Shown in pieces: positions 17,949 to 27,643 of a stretch of DNA of 51,702 nt. The DNA comes from an uncultured Pseudomonadota bacterium. Its GTDB lineage: Bacteria; Pseudomonadota; Gammaproteobacteria; Steroidobacterales; Steroidobacteraceae. Location: assembly GCA_937920275.1 (NCBI GenBank), contig CALGVD010000124.1, positions 1-51,702 on the forward strand, read 5' to 3'. Made by a program: the position numbers and the translations under genes. The notes below the pieces were generated by a model. The model made no database searches, was not told where the DNA came from, and saw only the letters and a program-made list of their open reading frames with translations. Numbering within the stretch: the first letter of the stretch is position 1; each line of letters opens with the position of its first letter.

Positions 17949-18983
17949 TCAGGCGAGTGCCACCCCGAGCAGTCGGCCGACGAGGAAGGACACCACACCC
18001 GCACCCCCGCCGATCAGCAGCATCCGCAACGCACCCTGCCAAGCCCCGCGCCCCGTGAACAGGCTGAGCGCAAGGCCGATCCCTGCGAGCGCCACGGCCG
18101 TGAGGCCTATCGTCCACCAGAGCGGGTGTGTCAGGCCGCGCACGAAAAAGGGCAGCAAGGGCAGCGACGCGCCGACGGCGAAGGCCAGGAAGGAGGACAC
18201 AGCGGCACCGAGCGGTGACCCGAGGTCATCGGGATTGAGGCCGAGCTCCTCGCGGGCGAGCACATCGAGGGCCTGCTCCGGGCGTGAGAGCAGGGTGCGA
18301 GCCATCGCCCGGGCCTGTTCGAGTTCGAGACCGCGCGCTTCGTAGATCAGGGCGAGTTCCTCGGCTTCTTCTTCCGGATACTCGGCGAGTTCCTCTCGTT
18401 CGAGGGCGATCTGGTACTCGTACATGTCGCGTTGCGAGCGCACTGACACATATTCGCCGGCTGCCATCGAGAGCGCGCCCGCCAACAGCCCGGCGACACC
18501 GGTCATGAGGACGGTGCCAGGTTCTGCGTTGGCACCGGCGATCCCCATCACGAGCGAGGCGTTGGACACCAAGCCGTCGTTGACGCCGAACACGGTGGCT
18601 CGCAGGTTGCTGCCGCCCACGCCGCGATGTCGCTGACCGACTTCGCTGACCGAGGTGGGCATGAGGTGGCCGGGGGCGACCGGGGGAGCGGCAGAGGTGT
18701 AGACCGACAGGCCGCGCAGTTTCATCGCGGCCAGCGCATGCCGCGAGGCGCGCGGGCCGATCCGTCGCACGATCTCTGCGACGAGTCGTGCGCGCAGCGA
18801 CGGCGAAAAATGGAAAGTGCGCGCCGGTTCGAGCGCCTGCCACCGTAGCGCCTGTTGCTCGGCTGCCGCGCCGAGTTTTTGGAACATCGCCCGGCGCACC
18901 GGATCGGGCTCCGCCGCCGCGACCCGCCCGTAGAGCCAGGCGGACTCTTTTTCGTGGTACCAGCTGTCGGGTGCGGCGCTCAC
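17949..18983 (-). CDS. VIT1/CCC1 family metal transporter with N-terminal ferritin-like domain
   Basis: The 344-residue protein joins a helical N-terminal part (about 5-60, HEKESAWLYGRVA...AAAEQQALRW) to a VIT1/CCC1 membrane domain from about residue 125 (NLRATVFGVNDGLVSNASLVMG, MAAGEYVSVRSQRD). An acidic metal-binding helix pair (EREELAEYPEEEAEEL) and three C-terminal helices follow. The membrane family moves Fe2+ or Mn2+. In related bacterial fusions the first part is rubrerythrin-like with an EEEHAARW-type ligand motif; here the equivalent reads EQQALRW, so at least one iron ligand appears lost. Transport remains the likely role. It lies 36 bases after the acidic-tail gene. Confidence 0.83.
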   Translation of the reverse strand: MSAAPDSWYHEKESAWLYGRVAAAEPDPVRRAMFQKLGAAAEQQALRWQALEPARTFHFSPSLRARLVAEIVRRIGPRASRHALAAMKLRGLSVYTSAAPPVAPGHLMPTSVSEVGQRHRGVGGSNLRATVFGVNDGLVSNASLVMGIAGANAEPGTVLMTGVAGLLAGALSMAAGEYVSVRSQRDMYEYQIALEREELAEYPEEEAEELALIYEARGLELEQARAMARTLLSRPEQALDVLAREELGLNPDDLGSPLGAAVSSFLAFAVGASLPLLPFFVRGLTHPLWWTIGLTAVALAGIGLALSLFTGRGAWQGALRMLLIGGGAGVVSFLVGRLLGVALA

Positions 18984-19019
18984 GCGCCGCGGCGCAGGGG
19001 CATCGTCACGCGACGATGA

Positions 19020-19346
19020 TCAGCGCTCACGGCCGTCGTCGTGGCCGTCATCCCCGTCGTCGTCGTCGTCGTCTTCATCCTCGTCTTCGTCCCAATCGTC
19101 TTCGTCTTCGTCCTCGTCGTCATCATCCTCTTCCTCCGGCTCGTCTTCCGACCAGCCTTCCGGTTCGGTGGTGAGCTCGAGGTCGAGTTCGTGCCATTCG
19201 TCGATATCGAGTTCCTCGAGCTCGCCGTCGAGATACTCGATCTCGACCATCTCGGCATCTTCGTCGACGGTGATCACGCGGAAGGTCTCTTCCTCCTCGG
19301 CGTTGACGTACCACTGGCCTACGACGGGTTCTTTGTCTCTGCTCAC
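19020..19346 (-). CDS. Acidic-tail small protein (DUF6763-like)
   Basis: The 108-residue protein has a folded-looking first half ([47 protein letters not shown]). Its second half is almost only Asp and Glu. The first half resembles a small family I know as DUF6763; the name is from memory. GTG 19346 is chosen because AGGT lies about 8 bases upstream and the residues before it are Arg-rich and unlike the rest. The tail could bind calcium, iron or basic proteins. It precedes the metal transporter gene, which makes metal handling an attractive but unproven link. Confidence 0.72.
   Translation of the reverse strand: MSRDKEPVVGQWYVNAEEEETFRVITVDEDAEMVEIEYLDGELEELDIDEWHELDLELTTEPEGWSEDEPEEEDDDDEDEDEDDWDEDEDEDDDDDDGDDGHDDGRER
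19056..19137. repeat. Low-complexity GTC/TTC triplet tract
   Basis: The plus strand shows about 80 bases of near-continuous GTC, TTC and ATC triplets. It encodes the Asp/Glu tail of the gene at 19020-19346 on the minus strand. Triplet runs like this can change length by slippage without breaking the frame. Confidence 0.8.
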
Positions 19347-19406
19347 GGCATTTACCTCGGCGGATCGACGGGACTGACTCCAGCGCATTTTACCGCGCTA
19401 CTGAAT

Positions 19407-19412
19407 TATAGT
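19407..19412 (+). promoter_or_regulatory. Candidate -10 element of proBA
   Basis: TATAGT sits in the gap before proB. If used, transcription would start near 19419, which would exclude the ATG at 19416 as the proB start and support 19437. A clear -35 hexamer is not seen. Confidence 0.4.
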
Positions 19413-19436
19413 GCCATGCCCACGAGGATGCTTTGC

Positions 19437-20573
19437 ATGCCGCCACGAGTCGCGCGCCGTTCCAATCCGCTCCAGCGTGCCCGCCGCATCGTGGTGAAGG
19501 TCGGTTCCGCGCTGTTGGTCGATGGACGGACGGGTCGGCTCAATCGGGCTTGGCTCGAGACGCTGGTGGCCGATGTGGTTCGACTGCGCCGCCAGGGCAA
19601 GGAAGTCGTGCTGGTGTCCTCGGGGGCGATCGCGCTCGGGCGGCGCCACCTCGACCTGCCGCCCGGTCCGTTGCGCCTGGAAGAGAGCCAAGCGGCCGCG
19701 GCAGTGGGCCAGATCCGCCTCGCCCACGCCTACAAGGAACTGCTCGAGGCGCAAGGCCTGCCGGTCGCGCAGGTGCTGCTCACGCTGGAGGACAGCGAGC
19801 AGCGTCGTCGCTACCTGAATGCCCGAGCCACTCTCACGACGCTGCTGGCACATGGCGCGGTACCGGTCATCAATGAGAACGACACGGTCGCGACGGCCGA
19901 GATCCGGTATGGCGACAACGACCGTTTGGCGGCTCGTGTGGCGCAGATGGTGAGCGCGGATTGCGTGGTCTTGCTGTCGGACATCGATGGGCTCTACACC
20001 GCCGATCCCCACAAGGATCCGGGTGCGCAGTTCATCGAGCAGGTGGCGGAGATCACCCCTGAGATCGAGGCCATGGCGGGCGGTTCAGCCTCGGCGGTCG
20101 GCCGCGGCGGGATGACCACGAAGATCATCGCCGCGCGCATCGCCGTGGCTGCAGGCTGTCATTTCTGCATCGCCGCCGGTTCACCGCGTCACCCGGTGCG
20201 GCGTATCGAACAGGGCGGCCGCAGCACCTGGTTCCTGCCGACCGCGACGCCGGTGGCGGCCCGCAAGCAATGGATCGCGGGCACCTTGCGTCCCGTCGGT
20301 GCGCTGCATATCGACGAGGGCGCGCGTCGAGCGTTGCGCGCGGGCAAGAGCCTGCTGCCCGCAGGAGTGACAGCGCTGACAGGTCGTTTCGAGCGTGGTG
20401 ACACCGTGAGCGTGCTTGCGCCGGGGGGGCAGGAGGTGGCGCGCGGCATCGTCGCGTACGGTGACACCGACGCGGGTCGTATCCTCGGTCGGCGTAGCGC
20501 CGAGATCGCCCTGATGCTCGGCTATGCCGGTCGTGACGAGCTCATCCACCGCGACGATCTGGTGCTGCAATGA
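19437..20573 (+). CDS. proB: Glutamate 5-kinase
   Basis: The 378-residue enzyme phosphorylates glutamate, the first step of proline synthesis. The amino-acid-kinase domain shows [49 protein letters not shown] and [17 protein letters not shown]-terminal PUA domain (about 285-365, ...[15 protein letters not shown]) is present, as in the long ProB form that is inhibited by proline. Three in-frame ATGs occur at 19416, 19428 and 19437; I use 19437 because GAGG at 19424 is correctly spaced for it. The stop overlaps proA by ATGA. Confidence 0.93.
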   Translation: MPPRVARRSNPLQRARRIVVKVGSALLVDGRTGRLNRAWLETLVADVVRLRRQGKEVVLVSSGAIALGRRHLDLPPGPLRLEESQAAAAVGQIRLAHAYKELLEAQGLPVAQVLLTLEDSEQRRRYLNARATLTTLLAHGAVPVINENDTVATAEIRYGDNDRLAARVAQMVSADCVVLLSDIDGLYTADPHKDPGAQFIEQVAEITPEIEAMAGGSASAVGRGGMTTKIIAARIAVAAGCHFCIAAGSPRHPVRRIEQGGRSTWFLPTATPVAARKQWIAGTLRPVGALHIDEGARRALRAGKSLLPAGVTALTGRFERGDTVSVLAPGGQEVARGIVAYGDTDAGRILGRRSAEIALMLGYAGRDELIHRDDLVLQ

Positions 20574-21853
20574 CCGCCGATGGGACCGCGGCAGGCGAAC
20601 TCGGCACGCTCATGCGACGGCTCGGCGAGGCGGCGCTTGCCGCCCGGTCCGTTCTCGCAGCGGCGCCGCGGACGCAGAAGGACGCGGCTCTGTTGGCCGC
20701 CGCGGCGGCGCTGCGCACCCATCAGGTCGAGGTGCTCGCTGCCAACGCCCTCGACATGACGCAAGCGGAGCACAAAGACCTCTCGGCCGCGATGCTCGAC
20801 CGGTTGCGGCTCGACCCGTCGCGTCTCGAGGCGATGGCGCGTGGCCTCGAGGCCATCGCAGCCTTGCCTGACCCGGTCGGTCGGGTGCTCGAGGAGTGGC
20901 GTAGGCCGAACGGGCTTGCCATCGCCCGCATCGCCGTGCCGCTCGGTGTCATCGGCATCATCTACGAGAGCCGACCGAACGTGACTGCGGATGCGGGTGC
21001 GCTCTGCCTGAAATCCGGCAATGCCGTGATCCTGCGCGGCGGCTCCGAGAGCGTCCGATCGAGCGCTGCGATCCACCGCTGTCTGGTCGAAGGACTGCGT
21101 GCCGTTGGGCTGCCCGAGGCGAGCATCGGGCTCGTGCCGGTCACGGACCGCGCGGCGGTGGGCCATATGCTCTCCGGGATGACCGAGTACATCGATGTGC
21201 TGGTGCCGCGCGGGGGTAAGGGTCTGGTGAAGCGCGTTCAGGAAGAGGCGAGGGTGCCTGTCATCGGCCACCTCGACGGCAACTGCCATGTGTTCGTGGA
21301 CCGCGCCGCAGACCTGCCGATGGCGGTTGCGATCGTCCTGAACGCCAAGCTGCGCCGTACCGGCATCTGTGGGGCTGCCGAGACGCTGCTGGTCGATGAG
21401 GGTTGCGCTGCGACCCACCTCGCGCCCTTGGTGCACGCCCTGCTCGATGCAGGTTGCGAGGTGCGCGGTGACGCGGCGGCACAGCGGGTCGATCCGCGGG
21501 TGCGGCCCGCCACCGAAGAGGACTGGTTCACCGAATACCTCGATGCCGTGATCGCGGTGAAGGTCGTGGCCGGGCTTGATGCGGCGATCGCCCACATCGC
21601 CCACTATGGCTCTGCACACACCGAATCCATCGTCACGGAGGATGCGGCGGCGGCGGAGCGGTTCCTCGGTCGCGTCGACAGCGCCATCGTGCTGCACAAC
21701 GCCTCGACGCAGTTCGCCGATGGCGGCGAGTTCGGGATGGGTGCTGAGATCGGCATCTCGACGGACCGCTTCCACGCCCGCGGTCCGGTCGGGCTCGAGC
21801 AGTTGACCAGTTACAAGTACGTGGTGCGCGGCGCCGGCCAAGTGCGGCCCTGA
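20570..21853 (+). CDS. proA: Glutamate-5-semialdehyde dehydrogenase (gamma-glutamyl phosphate reductase)
   Basis: The 427-residue enzyme reduces gamma-glutamyl phosphate with NADPH, following ProB. Visible family marks are [27 protein letters not shown], the catalytic cysteine in [31 protein letters not shown] and the terminal [11 protein letters not shown]. It is translationally coupled to proB (ATGA). Its last 43 bases overlap the 3' end of the convergent MoaE-MoeB-rhodanese gene. Confidence 0.95.
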   Translation: MTADGTAAGELGTLMRRLGEAALAARSVLAAAPRTQKDAALLAAAAALRTHQVEVLAANALDMTQAEHKDLSAAMLDRLRLDPSRLEAMARGLEAIAALPDPVGRVLEEWRRPNGLAIARIAVPLGVIGIIYESRPNVTADAGALCLKSGNAVILRGGSESVRSSAAIHRCLVEGLRAVGLPEASIGLVPVTDRAAVGHMLSGMTEYIDVLVPRGGKGLVKRVQEEARVPVIGHLDGNCHVFVDRAADLPMAVAIVLNAKLRRTGICGAAETLLVDEGCAATHLAPLVHALLDAGCEVRGDAAAQRVDPRVRPATEEDWFTEYLDAVIAVKVVAGLDAAIAHIAHYGSAHTESIVTEDAAAAERFLGRVDSAIVLHNASTQFADGGEFGMGAEIGISTDRFHARGPVGLEQLTSYKYVVRGAGQVRP

Positions 21854-23430
21854 ACGCCGCCGCGCAACGAGTGCGCCGCGTGGATGCCTCGCTCGCGCAG
21901 CGCTTCGCAGGTGCTCCGGCTGCGCACGCCGCGGCTGCAGACCAAAAGATAGCGCCCTTCAGCCGGCAGGTTCCGTCCGGCCAGCATCTCCTCCATGGGG
22001 ATGCGGCGCACGAACCCGGGCAGCGGATCGGCTGCGCATTCGTCCGGGGCACGGATGTCGATCACCGAATAGCCGGCCGAGATGGCCTGCGCGAGATCGT
22101 CGAAGTCGAGTTCGAGTCCGGCGCCGCTGCCGGACGAAATCTTCGCCAAGGCTTGTCGGGTGTCGTGCAAGGCCATCGCCGCGCGGCCACAGGGACCGCC
22201 CTCGCAGCCTTGCGCACGCTTCGCGCGCACCCGCGTCATGCCGGTCTCGAGCAGGTTGACGAGCAGCACCTCGTCGCCGAGCCGTCCGGGCAGATCCAAC
22301 AGGATCTTCAGCGCCTCGAGCGCCTGCAGGCTGCCGAGGATGCCAGGCACCGGACCGAGTACGCCGGCTTCGGTGCAGTTGCCGACGATGCCGTCGCGCG
22401 TCGCCTGTGGCCATAGGCAGCGCAGGCAGGCGCTGCCGCGAGCCGGATCGACCACCTGCAGTTGCCCCTCGAACTGGTGCACGCTCGCGAGCAGCACCGG
22501 CACCGACAGTTCGTGCGCGAGGTCGTTGAGCAGGAACTTGGTGGCGAAGTTGTCGCTGCAGTCGATGATGAGGTCACAACCGGCAAGCAGCTGGGCGGCA
22601 TTGCCTGCATCGAGCCGCAGCCCGTGCGCTTCGATCTGCACCTCGGGGTTGAGGGCGCGGATCCGCGCCGCGGCGAGATCCGCTTTGGGTCGACCGCAAT
22701 CCGCGAGTGCGAACCAGGTCTGGCGGTGGAGGTTGGAGGCCTCGAGGCGATCGCCATCGATGACCACCAGCCGCCCGAGTCCGGCACCTGCGAGGTATTG
22801 CAGTACGGGTACGCCTAGCCCTCCCGCACCGATCACGGCGACCGAGCTTTCGCGCAATCGGGCTTGCCCTAGCGGCCCGACCTCCCGCAGCGCCATCTGC
22901 CTTGAATAGTCGGGGGTCGCTGGTGGCGAGTGATCGTGGGCATGGCTGTGATCATGGGCATGGCTGTGATCGTGCGGCTCGACAGCGCCCGGGGCCGCGG
23001 CGGCACAGCGCTCGCAATTCACCCAACCCGAATCACCGTCGACGTAATGCTCTTTTTTCCAGATGGGGACGCGGTGTTTGACCTCGTCGATGATCCAACG
23101 ACACGCGCGGAACGCCTCATCGCGGTGTGGGGCGGCGACGCCCACCCAGACCGCGAGCTCGCCGAGCGCCAGATCACCGATGCGGTGCACGCAACGCGCG
23201 TTGACGACCCCGAAGCGCGTGCAGGCCTCGGCCACGATCCGCTCCCCCTCGCGCAACGCCAGTGCCTCGAAGGCCTCGTACTCCAAGCGATGCACTGCAC
23301 GGCCTTCATTGAAGTTGCGCACCCAACCCTCGAAGGCCACATAGCCGCCGCAGGACGGATCGGTGAGCGTCTGCTGCAGGGCGGCCGCGTCGAGCGAGCC
23401 GGCGCTGAAGGCGAAGCGCGGCTCAGCCAC
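21811..23430 (-). CDS. Fused MoaE - MoeB - rhodanese (molybdopterin synthase large subunit, adenylyltransferase, sulfurtransferase)
   Basis: This 539-residue protein joins three enzymes of molybdopterin sulfur insertion. Residues 1-145 are MoaE ([12 protein letters not shown], catalytic lysines in VPIWKKEHY). A histidine-rich linker follows (about 152-168, [10 protein letters not shown]). Residues 175-430 are MoeB, with ATP loop GAGGLG (201-206), CSDNF (291-295), zinc pairs C335/C338 and C409/C414, and the conserved cysteine C352 in NCTEAGVLG. Residues 440-530 are a rhodanese with catalytic C498 in CSRGVRS. It would adenylate MoaD, load it with persulfide sulfur and build the dithiolene. MoeB-rhodanese fusion is known (human MOCS3); the added MoaE is unusual. 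GTG 23430 overlaps the mobA-moaD stop by 8 bases. Confidence 0.93.
   Translation of the reverse strand: MAEPRFAFSAGSLDAAALQQTLTDPSCGGYVAFEGWVRNFNEGRAVHRLEYEAFEALALREGERIVAEACTRFGVVNARCVHRIGDLALGELAVWVGVAAPHRDEAFRACRWIIDEVKHRVPIWKKEHYVDGDSGWVNCERCAAAAPGAVEPHDHSHAHDHSHAHDHSPPATPDYSRQMALREVGPLGQARLRESSVAVIGAGGLGVPVLQYLAGAGLGRLVVIDGDRLEASNLHRQTWFALADCGRPKADLAAARIRALNPEVQIEAHGLRLDAGNAAQLLAGCDLIIDCSDNFATKFLLNDLAHELSVPVLLASVHQFEGQLQVVDPARGSACLRCLWPQATRDGIVGNCTEAGVLGPVPGILGSLQALEALKILLDLPGRLGDEVLLVNLLETGMTRVRAKRAQGCEGGPCGRAAMALHDTRQALAKISSGSGAGLELDFDDLAQAISAGYSVIDIRAPDECAADPLPGFVRRIPMEEMLAGRNLPAEGRYLLVCSRGVRSRSTCEALRERGIHAAHSLRGGVQGRTWPAPRTTYL
22933..22974. repeat. 18-base tandem repeat, about 2.3 copies
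   Basis: The unit ATCGTGGGCATGGCTGTG at 22933-22950 is repeated with one change at 22951-22968 and begins a third time. On the minus strand it encodes the repeating HAHDHS of the histidine-rich linker between MoaE and MoeB. Unit loss or gain would lengthen or shorten the linker in frame. Confidence 0.85.
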
Positions 23431-24259
23431 CGGCCACCGGCGGGATGAAGACCACGTGATCGGCGGCCTCGAGCGGGTGGTCCCACTCGGCGAAGTCGCC
23501 GTTGATCGCGACCCGAAGCATCTCGAGCGGCAGCGTGAATCGATGCCGCGTCTGCAGTTCGAGATAAAGGTCACGCGGCGTGCGCGCAGCGCTCTGCAGC
23601 GATTCACGCGCGCAGCCCGCTTGCTCGCGCAGCAGCGCGAAGTACTGGATGTCGAGCGGACGGGTCTTGGCGGTCGGATCGAGGTCCTGCATGGCTTGGC
23701 GATATTCCGTCGTGGAATTGATGTTGTCGAGGGCGTTCGATCGCGGCAGATCGATGAGGCATGCGTCGTGGGCGAGCAGGAACTTCCGCGGACAGCGTTT
23801 GTCGGCTGCGACGAAGTCCGCCAACAACGGCTCGCACTGGGGTTCCCAGATGGCGCACAGCGGTTCCGGCAGACCGTCGTAGGCGGAACGGAATGCGGTC
23901 GCCACCCGCGACGGGTCGCGCCCGGCGATCAGCGCCCGCAAGGTGGAGGCATCGAGGAAGGGCAGATCGCAGGCCAACACCAGCCATGCCGCAGCCGGCC
24001 GGGTCCGCAGCGCCGCGAGGATCCCGGCGATCGGTCCGACACCTTCGGTGCCGTCGATCACTTGAGCATAGCGTGCCCGCACCGGATCCGATATCTGGTC
24101 GGCGCGCACCGACACGAAGTTCGGCCCTGCGACCTCACCGAGCAGATCGAAGGCGACCTGCAATTGGTCGCGACCATGATATGCGAGCAGGGCCTTGTCA
24201 CGGCCCATCCTCGTGCTGCGCCCGCCGGCGAGCACCAGGCCGCGCAACGCCCCGGTCAT
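23423..24259 (-). CDS. Fused MobA - MoaD (molybdenum cofactor guanylyltransferase and sulfur carrier)
   Basis: The 278-residue protein has MobA in residues 1-195: the nucleotidyltransferase signature [13 protein letters not shown] (10-22), VGPIAGI and the metal motif CDLPFLD (97-103). A complete MoaD occupies residues 200-278, with ubiquitin-like [21 protein letters not shown] and the ending [10 protein letters not shown]. The terminal Gly-Gly is what MoeB adenylates and sulfurates, and it is free here at the C-terminus, so the carrier should work while attached. MobA adds GMP to form the guanine-dinucleotide cofactor, implying MGD-dependent enzymes elsewhere. Overlaps moaC by ATGA and the next gene by 8 bases. 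Confidence 0.93.
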   Translation of the reverse strand: MTGALRGLVLAGGRSTRMGRDKALLAYHGRDQLQVAFDLLGEVAGPNFVSVRADQISDPVRARYAQVIDGTEGVGPIAGILAALRTRPAAAWLVLACDLPFLDASTLRALIAGRDPSRVATAFRSAYDGLPEPLCAIWEPQCEPLLADFVAADKRCPRKFLLAHDACLIDLPRSNALDNINSTTEYRQAMQDLDPTAKTRPLDIQYFALLREQAGCARESLQSAARTPRDLYLELQTRHRFTLPLEMLRVAINGDFAEWDHPLEAADHVVFIPPVAGG

Positions 24260-24801
24260 CGTCGTGCTGCCTGCCGTCGGGGTCCGTGGTCGCGTTTGCC
24301 ACCACGCTTGACGATCAGCCGGATCGGGCCGATGCGTATGTCATGCGACAGCGCTTTGCACATGTCGTAGATCACAAGTGCCGCGATCGTCGCACCGGTC
24401 AAGGCCTCCATCTCGACACCGGTGCGGTGCGTGGTGCGCACCGTGCATCGGATGACGATGAGTCCGCGACGCGGGGTGTCGATGTCGAGCTCGCAGTGCT
24501 CGAGCGGCAACGGGTGACAGAACGGGATCAGTTCATGGGTGCGCTTGATGGCCTGCACGGCGGCGATGATGGCGGTATCGAAAACCGGCCCTTTTCGGGT
24601 GCGGTGTCCGCTCGCGGCGAGCGCCTTCGCGACTTCGGCGGGCAGCGTCACCCGCGCTTCGGCCACCGCTTCGCGTGCGGTGACGGCCTTGCCTGAGATG
24701 TCGACCATCGTCGGCCGGTTGCGCGCATCGAGGTGGGTCAGCCGGGCAGGGGCTGCGCGAGGCTTGCGTGGGCGTGCGGTAGTAGGGCGTGTCGCGGCCA
24801 T
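24256..24801 (-). CDS. moaC: Cyclic pyranopterin monophosphate synthase accessory protein MoaC
   Basis: The 181-residue protein completes the first step of molybdopterin synthesis, converting the MoaA product to cyclic pyranopterin monophosphate. Family motifs are [49 protein letters not shown], and [19 protein letters not shown] with the catalytic lysine in YDMCKAL. About 33 basic, low-complexity residues precede the MVDIS core; ATG 24801 leaves one base after the moaA stop. The longer open frame upstream lies inside moaA and is not used. Confidence 0.93.
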   Translation of the reverse strand: MAATRPTTARPRKPRAAPARLTHLDARNRPTMVDISGKAVTAREAVAEARVTLPAEVAKALAASGHRTRKGPVFDTAIIAAVQAIKRTHELIPFCHPLPLEHCELDIDTPRRGLIVIRCTVRTTHRTGVEMEALTGATIAALVIYDMCKALSHDIRIGPIRLIVKRGGKRDHGPRRQAARR

Positions 24802-24802
24802 C

Positions 24803-25867
24803 TCAACCCCCGATGTGGAACATCTCGACCTTGCGCTCGCGACCTGCGTGCAGCGACGCGCGTTGCTCGCTGTAACGGTCGGCACGTCGCTCCCAGGCGC
24901 TCTGCAACAAGGCGAGCAGCGTGTCGTCATCCGCACCGCCCCGGAGCGGTCCCCGCAGTTCGACCCCGGTCGTGGCGAAGAGGCAAGAATACAGTGTGCC
25001 ATCCGAGGACAGCCGCGCCCGCGAGCAGTCGCCGCAGAACGGTTGGCTGACCGAGGAGATGAAACCGACCTCGCCCATACCGTCGGCGAACGCCTGCCGT
25101 TCAGCCACTTCGCCCGCATAGTTGCGACCCGCCGGCGCGAGTGGCCATCGCTGCGATATCCGTGCGGCGAGCTCCGCCGAAGGCACCACCAGGTCCTGCC
25201 GCCATTCGTTGCGGTTGCCGACATCCATGTATTCGATGAAGCGCACGATCACGCCCGTACCGCGGAAGTGTTCCACCAGCGCGAGCGCGGTATGGTCGTT
25301 CACGCCGCGTTGGATGACAGCGTTCACTTTGACCGGTCCGAGACCGGCGCGCCGCGCCGCCTCGATGCCCTCGAGGACCTGCTCCACGCCGCCGAAGCCG
25401 CCGCTCAGATGCGCGAAAGTCGCCGGGTCGAGGCTGTCGAGGCTGACGGTCACGCGGTGCAGCCCCGCCGCTTTCAGTTCCGTGGCGTACTTGGCGAGCA
25501 GTATCCCGTTGGTGGTGAGGGCGATGTCCTCGATGCCCGCGAGGCCGCTGAGATCGCCGATCAGATCGGGCAGGTTCGGGCGCAGCAGCGGCTCGCCACC
25601 GGTCAGACGCAGCTTGCGCACACCGAGCCGCGCGCCGAGCCGTGCGAGCCGGACGATCTCGCCGAAGCCGAGACGCTCGGCGGAGGCGAGGAAGCGGTAG
25701 CCGTCGTGGAAGGTGTGCTGCGGCATGCAGTAGGGACACCTAAAATTACAACGGTCCATCACGGAGATGCGCAGGTCGCGCAACGGCCGTCCCAGGGTGT
25801 CGCGCATCGCATCGCGACGACGGGGCAGCAGTGGGTGTTCGCGGTCGCTCATTTCGGGATCAGCCAT
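24803..25867 (-). CDS. moaA: GTP 3',8-cyclase (radical SAM) MoaA
   Basis: The 354-residue enzyme turns GTP into 3',8-cyclo-7,8-dihydro-GTP. The radical-SAM cluster motif is CNFRCPYC (C40, C44, C47). [14 protein letters not shown] marks the SAM site. The second iron-sulfur cluster cysteines are in [10 protein letters not shown] and YSCLF near the C-terminus. The chain ends in the Gly-Gly tail essential in MoaA. ATG 25867 follows the moeA stop by 13 bases; ATG 25852 is an alternative. Confidence 0.95.
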   Translation of the reverse strand: MADPEMSDREHPLLPRRRDAMRDTLGRPLRDLRISVMDRCNFRCPYCMPQHTFHDGYRFLASAERLGFGEIVRLARLGARLGVRKLRLTGGEPLLRPNLPDLIGDLSGLAGIEDIALTTNGILLAKYATELKAAGLHRVTVSLDSLDPATFAHLSGGFGGVEQVLEGIEAARRAGLGPVKVNAVIQRGVNDHTALALVEHFRGTGVIVRFIEYMDVGNRNEWRQDLVVPSAELAARISQRWPLAPAGRNYAGEVAERQAFADGMGEVGFISSVSQPFCGDCSRARLSSDGTLYSCLFATTGVELRGPLRGGADDDTLLALLQSAWERRADRYSEQRASLHAGRERKVEMFHIGG

Positions 25868-25880
25868 GCAGGCAGCCGCC

Positions 25881-27089
25881 TTACCAACGATGCAATCGGG
25901 CGACGAAGCCCTTGGGGTGGGTGTGGGGGCCGGGCGGCAGTTCGACCACGCCGTCGGTGCCGGTGAGGGCGGCATAGTCGCCCGATCCGTTGGTGGTGCG
26001 GGGCTCAGCCCAAGGGCGGCCCCAGTCGTCGATCATGATCTTGACCGGCATGAAGAACGCGAGCGCAGCGCGCACTTCGACCTCTGCAGCGAGCGCGATC
26101 CGTTCGGGCGCTCGTGGCGGTGTTTCGCCCATCGCGGCATAGAGCGCGGGCAACACGTAGCGCGCCAGGCAGACGAGCGTCGAGACAGGGTTGCCGGGCA
26201 GCGCGAACACGGCGGTGCCGGTCGGCGCGATGCCGAACCAGAGCGGCTTACCAGGTCGTTGCGCGACCCTGTGGAACACCTCGCGCACCCCGATCCCGGC
26301 GAGCGCCGCAGGCACGAGGTCGAGACGACCGGCGGAGACGCCGCCCGACAGGATGAGCACATCGTGGGTCTGTACGAGCACGCGCAACCGGGTCTTGAGC
26401 GCACCGAGCTCATCGGGCAGATGCTCGTCCGCGATGCGCTGGAAACCTTGACGACGCAAGGCCGCGACGATGCCGTAAGCGTTCGAGCGGCGTACCTGGT
26501 GCGCCAAGATCGGTTCACCCGGCTCGATGATCTCGTTGCCGGTCGACACGACGCTGATGGTCGGTTGGGCACTGACGCGGATGCGCGGCATGCCGGCGCC
26601 TGCGGCCACCGCGATCTCGGGTGCGCCAAGCCGTACACCGTTGGAGAGCAGCAGCGCCCCCTGCCGGATATCGCTGCCACGGCGGTGGATGTTCTGGCCG
26701 ATCGCGATCCGCAGTTCCGGATCGAAGGACACGGTTTGGGGTTCGATCCCGGAAAGACGCGACTGCTCGACCGGTATGACGGCATCACAACCGGCCGGCA
26801 GCACGGCGCCGGTCATGATCTCGATGGCGTGCTGCGGCGAGGCGAGGGACAGCGGCGGATCGCCGGCGGCCTGCATCGCTTGGACGAGGAGCGGCTTCCC
26901 GCTCCGCAGGCCCGCGGTGGAGACGGCGAAGCCATCCATCGCGACACGATCGAACGGCGGCTGGTCACGCTCGGCGTAGATGTTCTCGCGCAGCACGGCG
27001 CCGACGCACTGTACGAGCGGCAGCGACTCGATCGGTAGGCAGGTGACTTGCCCGGCGATGAGGGCGTCGGCTTCGACAGGAGAGATCAT
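25881..27089 (-). CDS. moeA: Molybdopterin molybdenumtransferase MoeA
   Basis: The 402-residue protein inserts molybdate into adenylylated molybdopterin. It shows PPFDRVAMDGFAV, AIEIMTGAVLPAGCDAVIPVEQ, the MPT-binding core VVSTGNEIIEPG and ILSGGVSAGRLDLVP, and VFALPGNPVSTLVCL, followed by the C-terminal beta domain. It is the first gene of the cofactor operon. No mogA or moaB gene is in the window, so the adenylylation step must be encoded elsewhere. ATG 27089 is chosen; a GTG at 27107 is in frame. Confidence 0.94.
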   Translation of the reverse strand: MISPVEADALIAGQVTCLPIESLPLVQCVGAVLRENIYAERDQPPFDRVAMDGFAVSTAGLRSGKPLLVQAMQAAGDPPLSLASPQHAIEIMTGAVLPAGCDAVIPVEQSRLSGIEPQTVSFDPELRIAIGQNIHRRGSDIRQGALLLSNGVRLGAPEIAVAAGAGMPRIRVSAQPTISVVSTGNEIIEPGEPILAHQVRRSNAYGIVAALRRQGFQRIADEHLPDELGALKTRLRVLVQTHDVLILSGGVSAGRLDLVPAALAGIGVREVFHRVAQRPGKPLWFGIAPTGTAVFALPGNPVSTLVCLARYVLPALYAAMGETPPRAPERIALAAEVEVRAALAFFMPVKIMIDDWGRPWAEPRTTNGSGDYAALTGTDGVVELPPGPHTHPKGFVARLHRW

Positions 27090-27146
27090 GCAAGCAGTGT
27101 AGCCCACCCACCCGTGCGCAGATCGATGGGGCTCGGCGGAAGGACG

Positions 27147-27169
27147 CCCGGTCGCCTCACGCGACCGGG
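27147..27169. terminator. Strong GC hairpin, possible terminator
   Basis: CCCGGTCGC (27147-27155) and GCGACCGGG (27161-27169) form a perfect 9-bp stem with a 5-base loop. It lies 10 bases beyond the stop of the minus-strand gene at 27180-27545 and before moeA. No clear U tract follows, so intrinsic termination is only probable. It would separate the small secreted-protein gene from the cofactor operon. Confidence 0.5.
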
Positions 27170-27179
27170 TCGGCCCAGG

Positions 27180-27545
27180 TCACTTCTTCGCGTTCTTCTC
27201 GCGCCAGGTCCGGATCTGCGTGTTGAGGCGGTCGGCCACGGCCTGTGCTTCGTCCACGGCGGCGTTCGCCTTCTGGTCACGGATCTTCTCGAGCTCACCG
27301 CGCGCTTCCGGTGTCATGTTCGGCTGCGCTGCGACGGTCTCGTTGAACTGGGTCTCGAGGCATCCCTGATAGCCGGTGATGGCGGCGTCGAAGGCCTTCA
27401 CCTCTTTTTGACTTGCGAGCATCTCCTCGAGCGTTGCCGACCCGCCGTCCGGGATCCTCTCCGGGGCCTTGGGGTAGGTGCATGCGGCATGCGCCTGGCT
27501 GGCGGCTAGGGCGGCGACGAGCGCCAGCGAGTACAGCATCTTCAT
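27180..27545 (-). CDS. Small secreted hypothetical protein
   Basis: The 121-residue protein starts with a clean signal peptide (MKMLYSLALVAALAASQAHA, cleavage after residue 20). The mature part is largely helical and charged, with two cysteines near residues 22 and 62 that could form a disulfide in the periplasm. It ends in a lysine-rich tail. I cannot name a family. It is transcribed away from the tRNA gene, with a 98-base divergent gap, and is followed by a hairpin, so it is probably a single-gene unit. Confidence 0.75.
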   Translation of the reverse strand: MKMLYSLALVAALAASQAHAACTYPKAPERIPDGGSATLEEMLASQKEVKAFDAAITGYQGCLETQFNETVAAQPNMTPEARGELEKIRDQKANAAVDEAQAVADRLNTQIRTWREKNAKK

Positions 27546-27629
27546 GGCGGAATCTCTCCGGATAAGGTGGTCGAGGAAAGACTATGTTACGGCGCAGCCG
27601 CAGACCGGGGCAATGGCAGCCGCAATTGC

Positions 27630-27635
27630 TACACT
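27630..27635 (+). promoter_or_regulatory. Candidate -10 element of the tRNA gene
   Basis: TACACT lies 8 bases before the mature tRNA 5' end, so transcription would begin about at the tRNA start. The -35 region is not close to consensus. Confidence 0.45.
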
Positions 27636-27643
27636 GTGGAGGT

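Noticed and set aside
24802-25224. Longer moaC frame starting at 25224
   Set aside because: It would lie wholly inside moaA in another frame. The MoaC core begins near MVDIS, just after ATG 24801.
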